Counted from the stretch's first letter, positions 34,489 to 43,966 are shown. The stretch: 64,000 bases of DNA from WJJR01 sp964440935 (GCA_964440935.1 CAYTTY010000006.1:47796-111795), one strand, 5' to 3'. Numbers and translations: made by a program. The notes: a model not told the origin generated them from the sequence alone.

Positions 34489-36168
34489 ATGGCAAAGATC
34501 ATTAAGAAGAAGAAAAAGGGTCTCAAGAGCCTTCGCTCTAGTGGTGGGTCGAGTGTTGAGACGTCACCATTACGACCTCAGCTGGTTGAAAAGACGCCGC
34601 CATGCATCAACCGGTGCCCCAATCACAATCTGATTCGGGACTGGCTGACCACCATCTCTCAGGCCGAAGGCAAAGGCAAGACTCACGAACAGGCGCTCGA
34701 AGAAGCGTTCTATATTGCGTTGGAAACGACTCCGTTTCCGGCGGTATGCGGACGGGTGTGCCCGCATCCGTGTGAGGACGACTGCAACCGTAAAGACAAA
34801 GATGGGTCGGTCAACATCAACAAGGTTGAACGCTACATCGGTGATTACGGGCTGCAGCACAAGCTGCCGGCGAAGAGAGTCGCTGAGGAGACGCGGGCGG
34901 AGAAGGTTGCGGTTGTCGGTTCCGGTCCAGCGGGTCTGACGTGTGCCTACCACCTGGCACGGCGCGGGTATCCGGTGACGGTCTTTGAGGCGTTCCCCAA
35001 GGCCGGTGGTATGCTGCGGTATGGCATTCCCGACTATCGTCTGCCGACCGATGTGCTCGACGGCGAGATCAATCGCATTCTGGACATGGGTGTCGAGTTG
35101 AAACTCAACACCAAGATCGGCAAAGACATTTCCATGGACGATCTCCGGAAGGAGTACCGTGCCACGTTTGTCGGTATCGGCGCACACCAGGGGTTGAAGT
35201 TGCGTCTTGATGGTGAGGACGCCGAGAACGTGTGGGCCGGAACCGATTTCCTCCACCGGATTAATGGCGGCGAGATGATCGACGTCGGCGACAAGGTGGT
35301 CGTGGTCGGTGGCGGTGATACCGCGATCGATGCGGCGCGTGTTGCGCGTCGTCTGGGCGCCGACGTGACGATTCTCTATCGTCGTACCCGTACCGAAATG
35401 CCGGCGATCGATGAGGAAGTGAAAGGAGCCGAGGAGGAGGGCGTCACAATCGAGCTGTTGGCCGCTCCGCTGTCGATCCATTGCGACAATGGCAAAGCCA
35501 CCGGTATGACGTGCCAGCGGATGGAACTCGGCGAGCCGGATGACTCAGGCCGCCGCCGGCCGGTCCCGATTGAAGGCGATACCTTCGACGTTGAATTCAC
35601 GACCCTCATCGCCGCGATCAGCCAAGCGCCGGAATTCGACGGGTTTGAGAACCTGCACGAAGGCAAAGACTGGATCAAGATCGACGAGCACGGTCACACG
35701 GAGGAACACGACGTGTTCTCGGGCGGCGATGATACCAATCTCGGCTTGGTCGTGGATGCGATCGCTCACGGACGGTTAGCGGCGTTTGCCATCCACGAAA
35801 TGATGACCGGCGAGAAGCTGCCCGACAAGCCCATGCTCGCAGTGGTGACCTCCGACCAGATGAAGCTGAGCTATTACGATGAGGCGCAACGCAACCAGCC
35901 GGAGGAAATCCCGGTTGATCTGCGACTGCGTGAGATGAACGCCGAGATCGTGAAGACGATGTCGGAAGAGCAGATGCTTGCCGAGGCGGCACGCTGCATG
36001 AGCTGCGGGATGTGTTTCGATTGCGGCAGTTGCTGGAGTTATTGCCAGGACAACGCCGTGGTGAAGCCGTTGACCAAGTACGGGACGTACAAGTTCAAGC
36101 TGGAGTTCTGCAACGGGTGCAAGAAGTGTGCGGAGAACTGTCCCTGTGGATATATCGAGATGCACTAA
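34489..36168 (+). CDS. dsrL: DsrL-like NAD(P)H:acceptor iron-sulfur flavoprotein
   Basis: 559 residues, glutamate synthase small-subunit fold. The N-terminal cysteine domain is PPCINRCPNHNLIRDW and AVCGRVCPHPCEDDCNR. The FAD site is VAVVGSGPAGLTCAYHLARR and the NAD(P)H site VVVVGGGDTAIDAARVARRL. The C-terminus has two ferredoxin-like groups (CMSCGMCFDCGSCWSYC; CNGCKKCAENCPCGYIEMH), as in DsrL rather than plain GltD. A Lys-rich N-terminus (IIKKKKKGLK) is unusual. DsrL couples NAD(P)H to DsrAB; type-2 DsrL proteins have been described in organisms with reductive dsr sets. The position between dsrN and dsrC supports this. The symbol is by analogy. Confidence 0.8.
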   Translation: MAKIIKKKKKGLKSLRSSGGSSVETSPLRPQLVEKTPPCINRCPNHNLIRDWLTTISQAEGKGKTHEQALEEAFYIALETTPFPAVCGRVCPHPCEDDCNRKDKDGSVNINKVERYIGDYGLQHKLPAKRVAEETRAEKVAVVGSGPAGLTCAYHLARRGYPVTVFEAFPKAGGMLRYGIPDYRLPTDVLDGEINRILDMGVELKLNTKIGKDISMDDLRKEYRATFVGIGAHQGLKLRLDGEDAENVWAGTDFLHRINGGEMIDVGDKVVVVGGGDTAIDAARVARRLGADVTILYRRTRTEMPAIDEEVKGAEEEGVTIELLAAPLSIHCDNGKATGMTCQRMELGEPDDSGRRRPVPIEGDTFDVEFTTLIAAISQAPEFDGFENLHEGKDWIKIDEHGHTEEHDVFSGGDDTNLGLVVDAIAHGRLAAFAIHEMMTGEKLPDKPMLAVVTSDQMKLSYYDEAQRNQPEEIPVDLRLREMNAEIVKTMSEEQMLAEAARCMSCGMCFDCGSCWSYCQDNAVVKPLTKYGTYKFKLEFCNGCKKCAENCPCGYIEMH

Positions 36169-36216
36169 AGTCACTGTTGGTAGGTGTTGAAGTTGTAACG
36201 GAAGCGAGGAATTGCG

Positions 36217-36534
36217 ATGCCAACATTCGAACACGGCACCATCAAGATCGAAGTCGACGAAGACGGCTTCATGGACGAACCCTCGGAATGGAACGAAGAG
36301 GTCGCCAAGGCTCTGGCCACGACCGAAGGCGTCCAGGAACTGACCGAGGAGCACTGGAAACTGGTCAACTACCTGAGAGAATACTATCTGAAGTTTGGCA
36401 TTGCGCCGATGATTCGGAAGCTCTGCAAAGAGACCGGTTTCCCGCTCAAGAAGGTGTATGAGCTGTTTCCGTCGGGACCGGCGAAGGGTGCCTGTAAAGT
36501 TGCGGGCTTGGCCAAGCCGACCGGCTGCGTGTAA
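36217..36534 (+). CDS. dsrC: DsrC, sulfur-carrier substrate of sulfite reductase
   Basis: 105 residues. The C-terminal swinging arm has both redox cysteines at the canonical spacing (KGACKVAGLAKPTGCV: Cys, ten residues, Cys, then one residue), so it can form the trisulfide with sulfite-derived sulfur and be reduced by DsrMK. The N-terminus is acidic (IKIEVDEDGFMDEPSEWNEE), followed by the helix-turn-helix-like core (IAPMIRKLCKETGFPLKKVY). It sits between the dsrL-like gene and the dsrM group, a compact placement not seen in every sulfate reducer. Confidence 0.97.
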   Translation: MPTFEHGTIKIEVDEDGFMDEPSEWNEEVAKALATTEGVQELTEEHWKLVNYLREYYLKFGIAPMIRKLCKETGFPLKKVYELFPSGPAKGACKVAGLAKPTGCV

Positions 36535-36574
36535 TTCCCGGTTTGCGGTTGCGCGCGCGTCAACTCGCGCCTGT

Positions 36575-36597
36575 AACCGATCGGATGATGATCGGTT
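36575..36597 (+). terminator. Nested hairpin after dsrC
   Basis: Inner stem AACCGATC/GATCGGTT, flanked by GTCAACT (about 36,559) and AGTTGAC (about 36,610), lies 40 bases past dsrC. No U-tract. It may stabilise or end a short, abundant dsrC transcript while allowing read-through to dsrM. Confidence 0.45.
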
Positions 36598-36700
36598 GAC
36601 CTCCGGCATGAGTTGACGTGCAGCGCGTGGCATCGAAAGCACTTGTCGCGGGCGGAAGGGGGGCGTCTGTCGGCAGGTCGTTGCGAAATGGGGCAGGCCA

Positions 36701-37207
36701 ATGCTGCGCAGTGTACTACAACAGCGGCAGGAGACCATAGCGACCCAATGGGTCGACCGCGTAGTCGACAGCTTCCCCGAAGGAAGCCACGAATTCCTCA
36801 AAGCACAAACGGACCGCTTCCGCAATCCGATCGGCCACGTGCTGCGGACCGAACTGCCCGTTCTGTTAGCACACATCACCGACGATACTCCCGTTGAATC
36901 CATTCACGACTCAATGGGGCGATTGATCCGCATACTGGCCGTCCAAGAGTGGAACCCGTCGGATGCACTCGGCTTCGTGTTCTCGCTAAAATCGGTCATT
37001 CGCGAGGTGCTGTCCGATGCACCGAACGCAGCAATAAACTCCAAAGAGGCAGTGGTGATCGAACAGCGGGTTGACCGGATGGCATTGGCGGCATTCGAGG
37101 AGTACATCGCCTGCCGTGAACGGCTTGCGGAGATTCGTGTTCAGTGTGAACGACGTCGAGTCAGCAAGTTATTGGAACGACTTGGGGACCCAATATGCGA
37201 ATCCTGA
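36701..37207 (+). CDS. RsbRD N-terminal-domain protein upstream of dsrM
   Basis: 168 residues, helical, soluble. It resembles the N-terminal non-haem globin-like domain of RsbR/RsbRD stress sensors (LQQRQETIATQWVDRVVDSF, GRLIRILAVQEWNPSDALGF, FSLKSVIREVL). No STAS domain follows. Proteins of this type occur next to dsrM in several sulfate reducers. Its 3' end overlaps dsrM by 13 bases, so expression is coupled. A role as a sensor or assembly partner of DsrMKJOP is inference. Confidence 0.75.
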   Translation: MLRSVLQQRQETIATQWVDRVVDSFPEGSHEFLKAQTDRFRNPIGHVLRTELPVLLAHITDDTPVESIHDSMGRLIRILAVQEWNPSDALGFVFSLKSVIREVLSDAPNAAINSKEAVVIEQRVDRMALAAFEEYIACRERLAEIRVQCERRRVSKLLERLGDPICES

Positions 37208-38184
37208 TCCCTCTCATTGCGGTGTTGGTTCTGATTGTCCTCGGGGCCGTGGGTGGCGGTAGTGCACGCTATCTGTTCTTCGTGGTGCTGCCGTATGCCG
37301 GACTGGCGATCTTCGTGCTGGGGATTGTCTATCGCGTGATCCACTGGGCACGGTCACCGGTGCCGTTCCGGATTCCGACATCGTGCGGTCAGCAGAAGTC
37401 ACTGCCGTGGATTCGGTCGAATAACCCGGAGAATCCGCACAACATGCTCGGCGTGATCTGGCGGATGATTCTGGAGGTTCTGTTCTTCCGTTCGTTGTTC
37501 CGGAACACCACGACCGAGATCCGCCAGGGACCACCACGCGTGCTGCACAGTCCCGACAAATGGCTATGGGCCAGCAGCCTGCTGTTTCACTGGTCATTGC
37601 TGATCATCCTCGTCCGGCATTTTAAGTACTTTGTCGAACCGATTCCGGATTGGATCATCGGGTTGCAGAATCTCGACGGGTTCTTCCAGATCGGTTTGCC
37701 GGTGCTGTTGCTGACGGACATCGTGGTTGTTGCCGCGCTTAGTTATCTTGTGTTGCGGCGGCTGTGGGAGGCCAAGCTGCGCTACATCTCATTGCCGGCT
37801 GATTACTTCGCGTTGTTCCTGCTGCTGGGCATCACCGGGTCGGGCATCTATCTGAGGTATTTCGACAAGTCTGATATCACGGCGGCCAAGCAGCTTGGTA
37901 CGGGACTGCTGTCGTTTTCGCCGTTTGTGCCCGAGGGATTGGGCGCGACGTTTGGTGTTCACCTGTTTCTGGTGAGCATCCTGCTGGCTTATATCCCGTT
38001 GAGCAAGCTGGTTCACATGGCGGGTGTGTTCATGTCGCCGACACGCAACATGGTGAACAACAATCGGCGCGAGCGTCATGTCAACCCGTGGGACTACCCG
38101 GTCAAAGTGCACACATACGAGGAATATGAAGACGAATTCCGCGACGTGATGAAGGCGGCGGAATTGCCGGTGGAGAAGGACTAG
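37195..38184 (+). CDS. dsrM: DsrM, cytochrome b membrane subunit
   Basis: 329 residues with about six transmembrane helices and a NarI-like haem b core (LLFHWSLLIILVRHFKYF; TFGVHLFLVSILLAYIPLSK with His ligands; KLVHMAGVF). An N-terminal helix (LIPLIAVLVLIVLGAVGG) and a cytoplasmic loop (SPVPFRIPTSCGQQKSLPW) are typical of DsrM. It oxidises menaquinol and passes electrons to DsrK. dsrK follows three bases after its stop. Confidence 0.95.
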   Translation: MRILIPLIAVLVLIVLGAVGGGSARYLFFVVLPYAGLAIFVLGIVYRVIHWARSPVPFRIPTSCGQQKSLPWIRSNNPENPHNMLGVIWRMILEVLFFRSLFRNTTTEIRQGPPRVLHSPDKWLWASSLLFHWSLLIILVRHFKYFVEPIPDWIIGLQNLDGFFQIGLPVLLLTDIVVVAALSYLVLRRLWEAKLRYISLPADYFALFLLLGITGSGIYLRYFDKSDITAAKQLGTGLLSFSPFVPEGLGATFGVHLFLVSILLAYIPLSKLVHMAGVFMSPTRNMVNNNRRERHVNPWDYPVKVHTYEEYEDEFRDVMKAAELPVEKD

Positions 38185-38187
38185 CGG

Positions 38188-39846
38188 ATGTCTGATAAGC
38201 TGAAAAAACCGGACGAACTCGCACAGGTGGAATTCCAAGCATCTCCCAAGGGCTGGATGGATCCCACGGTCGAGTTCCGCAAGGGCACGTGGAACTACGC
38301 GGCTGTCCCGGAGACGCTGAAGTACTTGGATTTGCCTTACCCGCACAAGTGGCAGCCAACCGACGATGACTGGCAACTGCCGGATGGATGGGAGCAGATC
38401 ATTCTCACCGGGATGCGCGAGCGACTCAAGAAGTACCGTTCGTTCCAGGTGTTCATGGACTGCTGTGTCCGATGCGGCGCCTGCGCTGACAAATGCCACT
38501 ACTTCATCGGGTCCGGTGATCCGAAGAATATGCCTGTTTTGCGCGCTGAACTGCTGCGATCGGTGTATCGCAACGATTTCACCACGGCGGGCAAGATCCT
38601 GGGCAGCATTGCCGGTGGACGGAAGCTGACGGTCGGTGTGCTGAAGGAGTGGTTTTACTACTTCTACCAATGCACCGAATGCCGTCGCTGTTCGGTGTTC
38701 TGTCCCTACGGCATCGACACGGCCGAAATCACGATGATGGCGCGCGAGATGATGAACCTCGTCGGCCTCAGCATCGAGTGGATTTGCACGCCGCTGTCGA
38801 ACTGTTTCCGGACGGGCAATCATCTCGGGATCCAACCGCACGGCTTTAAAGACAGCATCGAATTCGCCGTGGATGAACTCGAAGAGATTACCGGAATTCG
38901 TGTTGATGCCCCGATTAACAAAAAGGGTGCGGAGATTTTGTTTATCGCACCGTCGGCCGATTATTTCGCGTCACCGCACTACTTTACGTTGCTCGGTTAT
39001 CTCGCGCTCTTCCACGAGATCGGTTTGGACTACACCTGGAGTTCTTACGCGTCGGAGGGAGGCAACTTCGGCCTCTTTCACTCGACTGAAATGATCAAGA
39101 GGCTCAACGCGAAGATGTATGCGGAGGCGAAGCGGCTGGGCGTGAAGTGGATTCTGGGTGGCGAGTGCGGCCATATGTGGCGTGTGATTCATCAGTACAT
39201 GGACACGTTAAATGGGCCGGCGGATTTCCTGGAGGTACCGCGGTCGCCGATTACGGGAACCACGTTTGACCACGCCTCGTCGACCAAGATGGTCCACATC
39301 ACCGAGTTCACCACTGACTTGATCCACAACAACAAATTGAACTTGGACCCGAGCCGAAACGATCACTGGCGGGCCACGTTCCACGATTCCTGCAATCCGG
39401 CGCGGGCGATGGGTCTGTTGGAAGAGCCGCGCTACATTATAAAGAGCGTCTGCAACAACTTTTTTGAAATGCCGGAGAACACGATTCGGGAACAGACCTT
39501 CTGTTGCGGCAGTGGCGCCGGTTTGGGCACCGACGAGAACATGGAAATGCGCATGCGCGGTGGACTTCCGCGGGCCAATGCCGTGCAGTTTGTGCACGAG
39601 GAACATGATGTTAACCTGCTGTTGTGCATCTGCGCCATCGACAAGGCAACACTGACACCGTTGATGGAGTACTGGGTGCCCGAAGTGGAGGTTGGCGGGA
39701 TCCATGAAATGGTCGGCAATGCGCTGGTCATGAAGGGTGAAAAGGATCGCGAGGTCGATCTTCGCGGGCAGACGCTGCCGGGCAAGGAACAGGCCGGTGA
39801 CTCTCCGGCAGACGAATCTCAGGAGGAGGTGACGGCCAATGCATGA
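38188..39846 (+). CDS. dsrK: DsrK, HdrD-like catalytic iron-sulfur subunit
   Basis: 552 residues. Ferredoxin motifs: DCCVRCGACADKCHYFIGSG and CTECRRCSVFCPYGIDTAE. Catalytic noncubane-cluster landmarks: GGECGHMWRVIH, DSCNPARAMG, TFCCGSGAGLG, and the DsrK-specific LLLCICAIDKATLTPL. It is thought to reduce the DsrC trisulfide at the cytoplasmic face. The C-terminal tail is acidic and disordered. It overlaps dsrJ by eight bases. Confidence 0.96.
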   Translation: MSDKLKKPDELAQVEFQASPKGWMDPTVEFRKGTWNYAAVPETLKYLDLPYPHKWQPTDDDWQLPDGWEQIILTGMRERLKKYRSFQVFMDCCVRCGACADKCHYFIGSGDPKNMPVLRAELLRSVYRNDFTTAGKILGSIAGGRKLTVGVLKEWFYYFYQCTECRRCSVFCPYGIDTAEITMMAREMMNLVGLSIEWICTPLSNCFRTGNHLGIQPHGFKDSIEFAVDELEEITGIRVDAPINKKGAEILFIAPSADYFASPHYFTLLGYLALFHEIGLDYTWSSYASEGGNFGLFHSTEMIKRLNAKMYAEAKRLGVKWILGGECGHMWRVIHQYMDTLNGPADFLEVPRSPITGTTFDHASSTKMVHITEFTTDLIHNNKLNLDPSRNDHWRATFHDSCNPARAMGLLEEPRYIIKSVCNNFFEMPENTIREQTFCCGSGAGLGTDENMEMRMRGGLPRANAVQFVHEEHDVNLLLCICAIDKATLTPLMEYWVPEVEVGGIHEMVGNALVMKGEKDREVDLRGQTLPGKEQAGDSPADESQEEVTANA

Positions 39847-40219
39847 TGCCGGTAAGGTAGCCATCGGGCTGGTGATCTTTCTCGTGTTGGTGAGCGCACC
39901 GTTCTGGTACAACCTGTCCAGCGGCCGCGCATCGTACGCCCCGGAGGTGGAATATCCCAAAGAGGCCGACTCGTGTGTGCGCGATTCGGCGTATATGGTT
40001 GCACATCACATGGATCTTCTCGACGAGTGGCGTGACCAGGTGATCCGGGACGGGCAGCGATTCGAAGAGACGCCCGACGGCGGGCGCCGTGAATGCAGCC
40101 TCACCAATACGTGTTTGGGATGCCACGTCAGCAAAGAAAAGTTCTGCGACCGGTGCCATCTGTATGTGGGTGTGGAGCCGTACTGTTGGGAGTGTCACAT
40201 CATCCCGGAGGAGTTGTAA
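39839..40219 (+). CDS. dsrJ: DsrJ, periplasmic triheme cytochrome c
   Basis: 126 residues: an uncleaved-type N-terminal signal anchor (VAIGLVIFLVLVSAPFWY) and three CXXCH motifs (CLGCH, CDRCH, CWECH). The conserved DSCVRDSAYMVAHHMDLLDE holds the Cys that acts as an unusual distal haem ligand in DsrJ proteins, plus the HH ligands. It probably links the DsrMK quinone module to periplasmic cytochromes. It begins inside dsrK. Confidence 0.95.
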   Translation: MHDAGKVAIGLVIFLVLVSAPFWYNLSSGRASYAPEVEYPKEADSCVRDSAYMVAHHMDLLDEWRDQVIRDGQRFEETPDGGRRECSLTNTCLGCHVSKEKFCDRCHLYVGVEPYCWECHIIPEEL

Positions 40220-40220
40220 C

Positions 40221-41030
40221 GTGAGTATTGATCGACGGAAATTCCTGACTCTATCCGGCCTCTCGGCACTGGGGCTCGCAGGAGCTCCGGCGGTACGCGT
40301 CTTCGGGCAGGATACAACAGACGTTGCGCCCGATACGGCGCAGACCGAGCCGCCCGAACCGGAGCAGCCGAAAGCGCCCTTGGTCGCACAACGCTGGGCG
40401 ATGGTCATTGACATTAACAAGTGTGTGGCGGCAGAGGGATGTCAGGACTGTGCGCTCGCGTGTCACAAGGTGCACAACGTACCCGATTTCGATAATCCGA
40501 AAGACGAAGTGAAATGGATTTGGAAGGAATCGTTTGAACACGCGTTCCACGATCAGGAGCACGCGCATCAGTCCGAGAAGTTGCGTCATGCGACGTTGCC
40601 GGTGCTCTGCAATCACTGTGACGATCCCCCGTGTACACGTGTGTGTCCGACCGAATCGACGTGGAAGCGCGAATCCGATGGGCTGGTGATGATGGATTGG
40701 CACCGCTGCATCGGCTGCCGGTACTGTGTGGCGGCGTGCCCGTACGGTTCACGCAGCTTCAATTGGCGCGATCCGCGTCCGCATATCGATGAGATTAATA
40801 AGGGTTATCCGACACGCACGCGCGGGGTGGTGGAGAAGTGCACGTTTTGCGATGAACGGCTGGCGCGCGGCCAAATGCCGGCGTGCGTTGAAGCCTGTAA
40901 AGAGAAGGCAATGATATTCGGAGATCTCGAGGACCCCGAATCCGAAGTGCGGCAGGTGTTGCGTGACACGTTCACCATTCGTCGCAAGCCCGGTTTGGGG
41001 ACTCATCCCGAAATCTACTATATCGTGTGA
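40221..41030 (+). CDS. dsrO: DsrO, periplasmic Tat-exported ferredoxin subunit
   Basis: 269 residues from GTG 40221, one base after the dsrJ stop, with GGAGGAG upstream. A Tat signal is clear (DRRKFLTLSGLSALGLAGAP). Four cysteine groups for [4Fe-4S] clusters: CVAAEGCQDCALACHKVHN, CNHCDDPPCTRVCPTE, CIGCRYCVAACPYGSRSFNW, CTFCDERLARGQMPACVEAC. It connects DsrJ and DsrP. A longer frame beginning inside dsrJ is not coding. Confidence 0.95.
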   Translation: MSIDRRKFLTLSGLSALGLAGAPAVRVFGQDTTDVAPDTAQTEPPEPEQPKAPLVAQRWAMVIDINKCVAAEGCQDCALACHKVHNVPDFDNPKDEVKWIWKESFEHAFHDQEHAHQSEKLRHATLPVLCNHCDDPPCTRVCPTESTWKRESDGLVMMDWHRCIGCRYCVAACPYGSRSFNWRDPRPHIDEINKGYPTRTRGVVEKCTFCDERLARGQMPACVEACKEKAMIFGDLEDPESEVRQVLRDTFTIRRKPGLGTHPEIYYIV

Positions 41031-41037
41031 GGCGACC

Positions 41038-42195
41038 ATGTTGGAGAAAGCCCTAAGCGGCAGTCGGCAATACTGGACCTGGGTGATCTTCCTCTTCGTA
41101 TTGATCGGGGTGGGGGTCTTCTTCTACCTGCGCCAGTATCATGAGGGATTGGGCATCACCGGTCTCAGCCGCGATGTGACGTGGGGATTCTACATTGCGC
41201 AATTCACGTTCCTCGTTGGTGTGGCGGCGTCCGCGGTGATGGTCGTGCTGCCCTACTATCTGCACGACTACAAGGCGTTCGGGAAGATCACCATACTGGG
41301 CGAGTTTCTGGCGATCTCATCGGTGATCATGTGCATGACCTTCATCTTTGTCGACATGGGCCAGCCGTTCCGCATCGCCAATGTGTTTTTGCACCCGTCG
41401 CCGCGATCGTTGATGTTTTGGGACACGGTCTCGTTGGGGGGCTATCTTGTTCTCAATGTGATCATCAGTCACATCACGTTGAACTCGGAGCGCAAAGGAA
41501 TTGCACCCCCCAAATGGATTCGTCCGGTGATCATCTTGTCGATTCCGTGGGCGATCAGTATTCACACGGTGACGGCATTTCTCTACAGTGGATTGGCGGC
41601 GCGCCCGTTCTGGATGACGGCGATTCTGGCGCCGCGCTTTCTGGCCACCGCCTTTGCGGCGGGACCGTCGCTGTTGATCCTCCTGTGTTTGATCTTGCGC
41701 AAGTTCACGCGCTTTGATGCCGGCTATGGGCCGATACAAAAGCTCGCCCAGATTGTCACCTACGCGATGGCGATCAATGTGTTCTTCATTTTGGTCGAGC
41801 TGTTTACCGCGATTTACAGCAACATCCCACACCACACCATGCACTTCGAGTACCTGTTCCTGGGGCTCGACGGTAAGAGCAGCCTGGTCGGCTGGATGTG
41901 GACATCGGAGATATTCGCCCTAATTGCGCTGGTGTTGTTGATCAATCCCGGCACGCGGCAGCGTCAGTCGACGTTGGTGGTTGCCTGTCTGACGGTGTTC
42001 GGTTCGATCTGGATCGACAAGGGTCTGGGGATGGTCGTGACCGGCTTCATTCCCAATCCGCTGGGGACGGTCACCGAGTACATGCCGACATTTCCCGAGC
42101 TGATGATTTCGGTTGGTATTTACGGCCTCGGGATGTTATTGATCACGGGATTCTATCGGATCGCACTCTCGGTTCGGAAACAGATCCCAACCTAA
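41038..42195 (+). CDS. dsrP: DsrP, NrfD-type quinone-interacting membrane subunit
   Basis: 385 residues, about ten transmembrane helices (WVIFLFVLIGVGVFFYLRQY, FTFLVGVAASAVMVVLPYYL, VFFILVELFTAIYSNIPHHT). Family NrfD/HybB. It oxidises or reduces menaquinone at the periplasmic side with DsrO. ATG 41038 follows dsrO by seven bases; the longer open frame overlaps dsrO and is unlikely. Last gene of dsrMKJOP, followed by a flavin-dependent thiol oxidoreductase. Confidence 0.95.
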   Translation: MLEKALSGSRQYWTWVIFLFVLIGVGVFFYLRQYHEGLGITGLSRDVTWGFYIAQFTFLVGVAASAVMVVLPYYLHDYKAFGKITILGEFLAISSVIMCMTFIFVDMGQPFRIANVFLHPSPRSLMFWDTVSLGGYLVLNVIISHITLNSERKGIAPPKWIRPVIILSIPWAISIHTVTAFLYSGLAARPFWMTAILAPRFLATAFAAGPSLLILLCLILRKFTRFDAGYGPIQKLAQIVTYAMAINVFFILVELFTAIYSNIPHHTMHFEYLFLGLDGKSSLVGWMWTSEIFALIALVLLINPGTRQRQSTLVVACLTVFGSIWIDKGLGMVVTGFIPNPLGTVTEYMPTFPELMISVGIYGLGMLLITGFYRIALSVRKQIPT

Positions 42196-42265
42196 CCGCA
42201 CGGATTTCCCACAGCTCGGCTCGCCGTCTCGTGGCGGCGTGCCGGGCATGCCCGGGTGTGTCATC

Positions 42266-43966
42266 ATGCCATATTCTGATGTTGTGATTGTCGGCGGCGT
42301 CGCGGCGGGGCCCAAGACCGCGGCGACGGTCAAACGTCGATTGCCGGATGCCAGTGTCACGCTGTATCAGAAGGGCCAGCATCTGTCGTTTGCCTCCTGT
42401 GGAATGCCATTCTTCGCGGCTGGCGAGGTTCAGAGTTTCGGTGAACTGACGCAAACGAGTTACGGTGTTTCGCGTGACGCCGAGTTCTTCCGCTCATCAC
42501 GTGGATTTGACGCGGTTACTGGTGTCGAGGTCATCGATATCAATCGGGACAGGCACGCGATCACGGCGCGTTCGATTGCCGACGGAAAGACGTTCGAACA
42601 TCGTTACGAAAAACTTGTTCTGGCAACCGGCGCCAAACCCATTGAATCGCCGTTTCCGGTAGCAACGGCCGATCGTGTCAGATCATTTCATGACCCGGAC
42701 GATGCGATGGCCTTTCGCAAACTGGCGGAGTCCGGCGCCATCGACCGTGCAATCATCATTGGCGGTGGGTTTGTGGGTTGTGAGCTGGCCGAAGCGGTGG
42801 GATCGCTTTGGGGCATCGAGACCGTATTGGTGGAATGCGAACAGCAATTGCTCAAGGGCACGTTGGATCCTGAGATGTCGGCGCTGGTGGTGGAGGAGCT
42901 TCGTAAACAGGATGTTCAATTGCATCTTGGCGCCACGGTTACCGGCGTGTCATTGAAATCCGACAATCAGCCGGTCGTCGCCATTGCCGGCGACAACGAG
43001 ATCGCTGCGGACTATGTCTTCCTGGCATTAGGGGTGCGTCCGGAGGTGGATCTGGCACGGCGCTGTGGTCTTACCATCGGGACATGTGGTGGCATTGTCG
43101 TCAATGCACACATGCAGACCAGCGATCCCGGAATTTACGCTGGTGGCGATTGTGTGGAATCGGTCCATCAACTGACCGGACAGCCGCTCATGTTCTACAT
43201 GGGGTCGATTGCCAATCGTCATGGCCGTGTGATTGCGGAGAATCTCGCCGGGCGACAGGTGGAGTTTCCCGGTATTCTCGGAACACGCTGTCTGCGTGTC
43301 TTTGACTTGAATGTTGGTGCTGTCGGATTGACGGAGACAGCGGCGAGGGACGCGGGTTTCGATGTTCAATGTGTGTACGGGTCGTTTCCCGATAAGCCGG
43401 ATTATCAGCCCGATGTGAAGACAATGGCGCTGAAGATGATTGTTGCCGGCAGCACCATGCAGTTGCTTGGTTTGCAAGCGGTTGGGGAGGGCGATATCAT
43501 CCGGCGGCTGGACACCGTCGCGACATTTCTCCAGCATCGGGCCACGGTCGACAGCTTGTTTGATTTCGAGCACGCATACGCGCCGCCATATGCGGAAGCG
43601 CTGGATCCGCTGCACCATCTTGCCGGGCTGGCCCATGCCGTACGACGCGGCCAACAGTTTGTCCGTGCCGGCGCACTTTTTGACACAATCTCGACCAAGG
43701 AGGTATTGATTGTGGATGTCCGGGAGGATGAGGAGTATGAGGCGACACCGTTGCCAGTCAGTTGGACCGCTGACGGCACGCCGGTGGTTCACATTCCTCT
43801 CGGTCAACTGCGGTCACGTTTGAACGAGATCGGGCACGACCGGCCGATTGTGCTGGTGTGCCAGCGGGGCGCGCGATCGTATCAGGCATCGCATGTGTTG
43901 ACGGGAGCGTCGATTGAGCGGGTGGCATCGCTGGCGGCAGGCCTCCAGGCGGTGACCGATCAGTAG
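42266..43966 (+). CDS. CoA-disulfide reductase-like flavoprotein with C-terminal rhodanese domain
   Basis: 566 residues from ATG 42266. FAD site: DVVIVGGVAAGPKTAATVKR. Redox Cys45: SFASCGMPFF (the SFxxC motif of CoA-disulfide and persulfide reductases). NAD(P)H site: AIIIGGGFVGCELAEAVGS. The rhodanese domain (about 470-566) has a Cys loop, LVCQRGARSYQA. Related enzymes reduce CoA disulfide, CoA persulfide or polysulfide with NAD(P)H. Its place between dsrP and the sirohaem genes suggests handling of sulfane sulfur made during sulfite reduction; this is inference. Confidence 0.88.
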   Translation: MPYSDVVIVGGVAAGPKTAATVKRRLPDASVTLYQKGQHLSFASCGMPFFAAGEVQSFGELTQTSYGVSRDAEFFRSSRGFDAVTGVEVIDINRDRHAITARSIADGKTFEHRYEKLVLATGAKPIESPFPVATADRVRSFHDPDDAMAFRKLAESGAIDRAIIIGGGFVGCELAEAVGSLWGIETVLVECEQQLLKGTLDPEMSALVVEELRKQDVQLHLGATVTGVSLKSDNQPVVAIAGDNEIAADYVFLALGVRPEVDLARRCGLTIGTCGGIVVNAHMQTSDPGIYAGGDCVESVHQLTGQPLMFYMGSIANRHGRVIAENLAGRQVEFPGILGTRCLRVFDLNVGAVGLTETAARDAGFDVQCVYGSFPDKPDYQPDVKTMALKMIVAGSTMQLLGLQAVGEGDIIRRLDTVATFLQHRATVDSLFDFEHAYAPPYAEALDPLHHLAGLAHAVRRGQQFVRAGALFDTISTKEVLIVDVREDEEYEATPLPVSWTADGTPVVHIPLGQLRSRLNEIGHDRPIVLVCQRGARSYQASHVLTGASIERVASLAAGLQAVTDQ

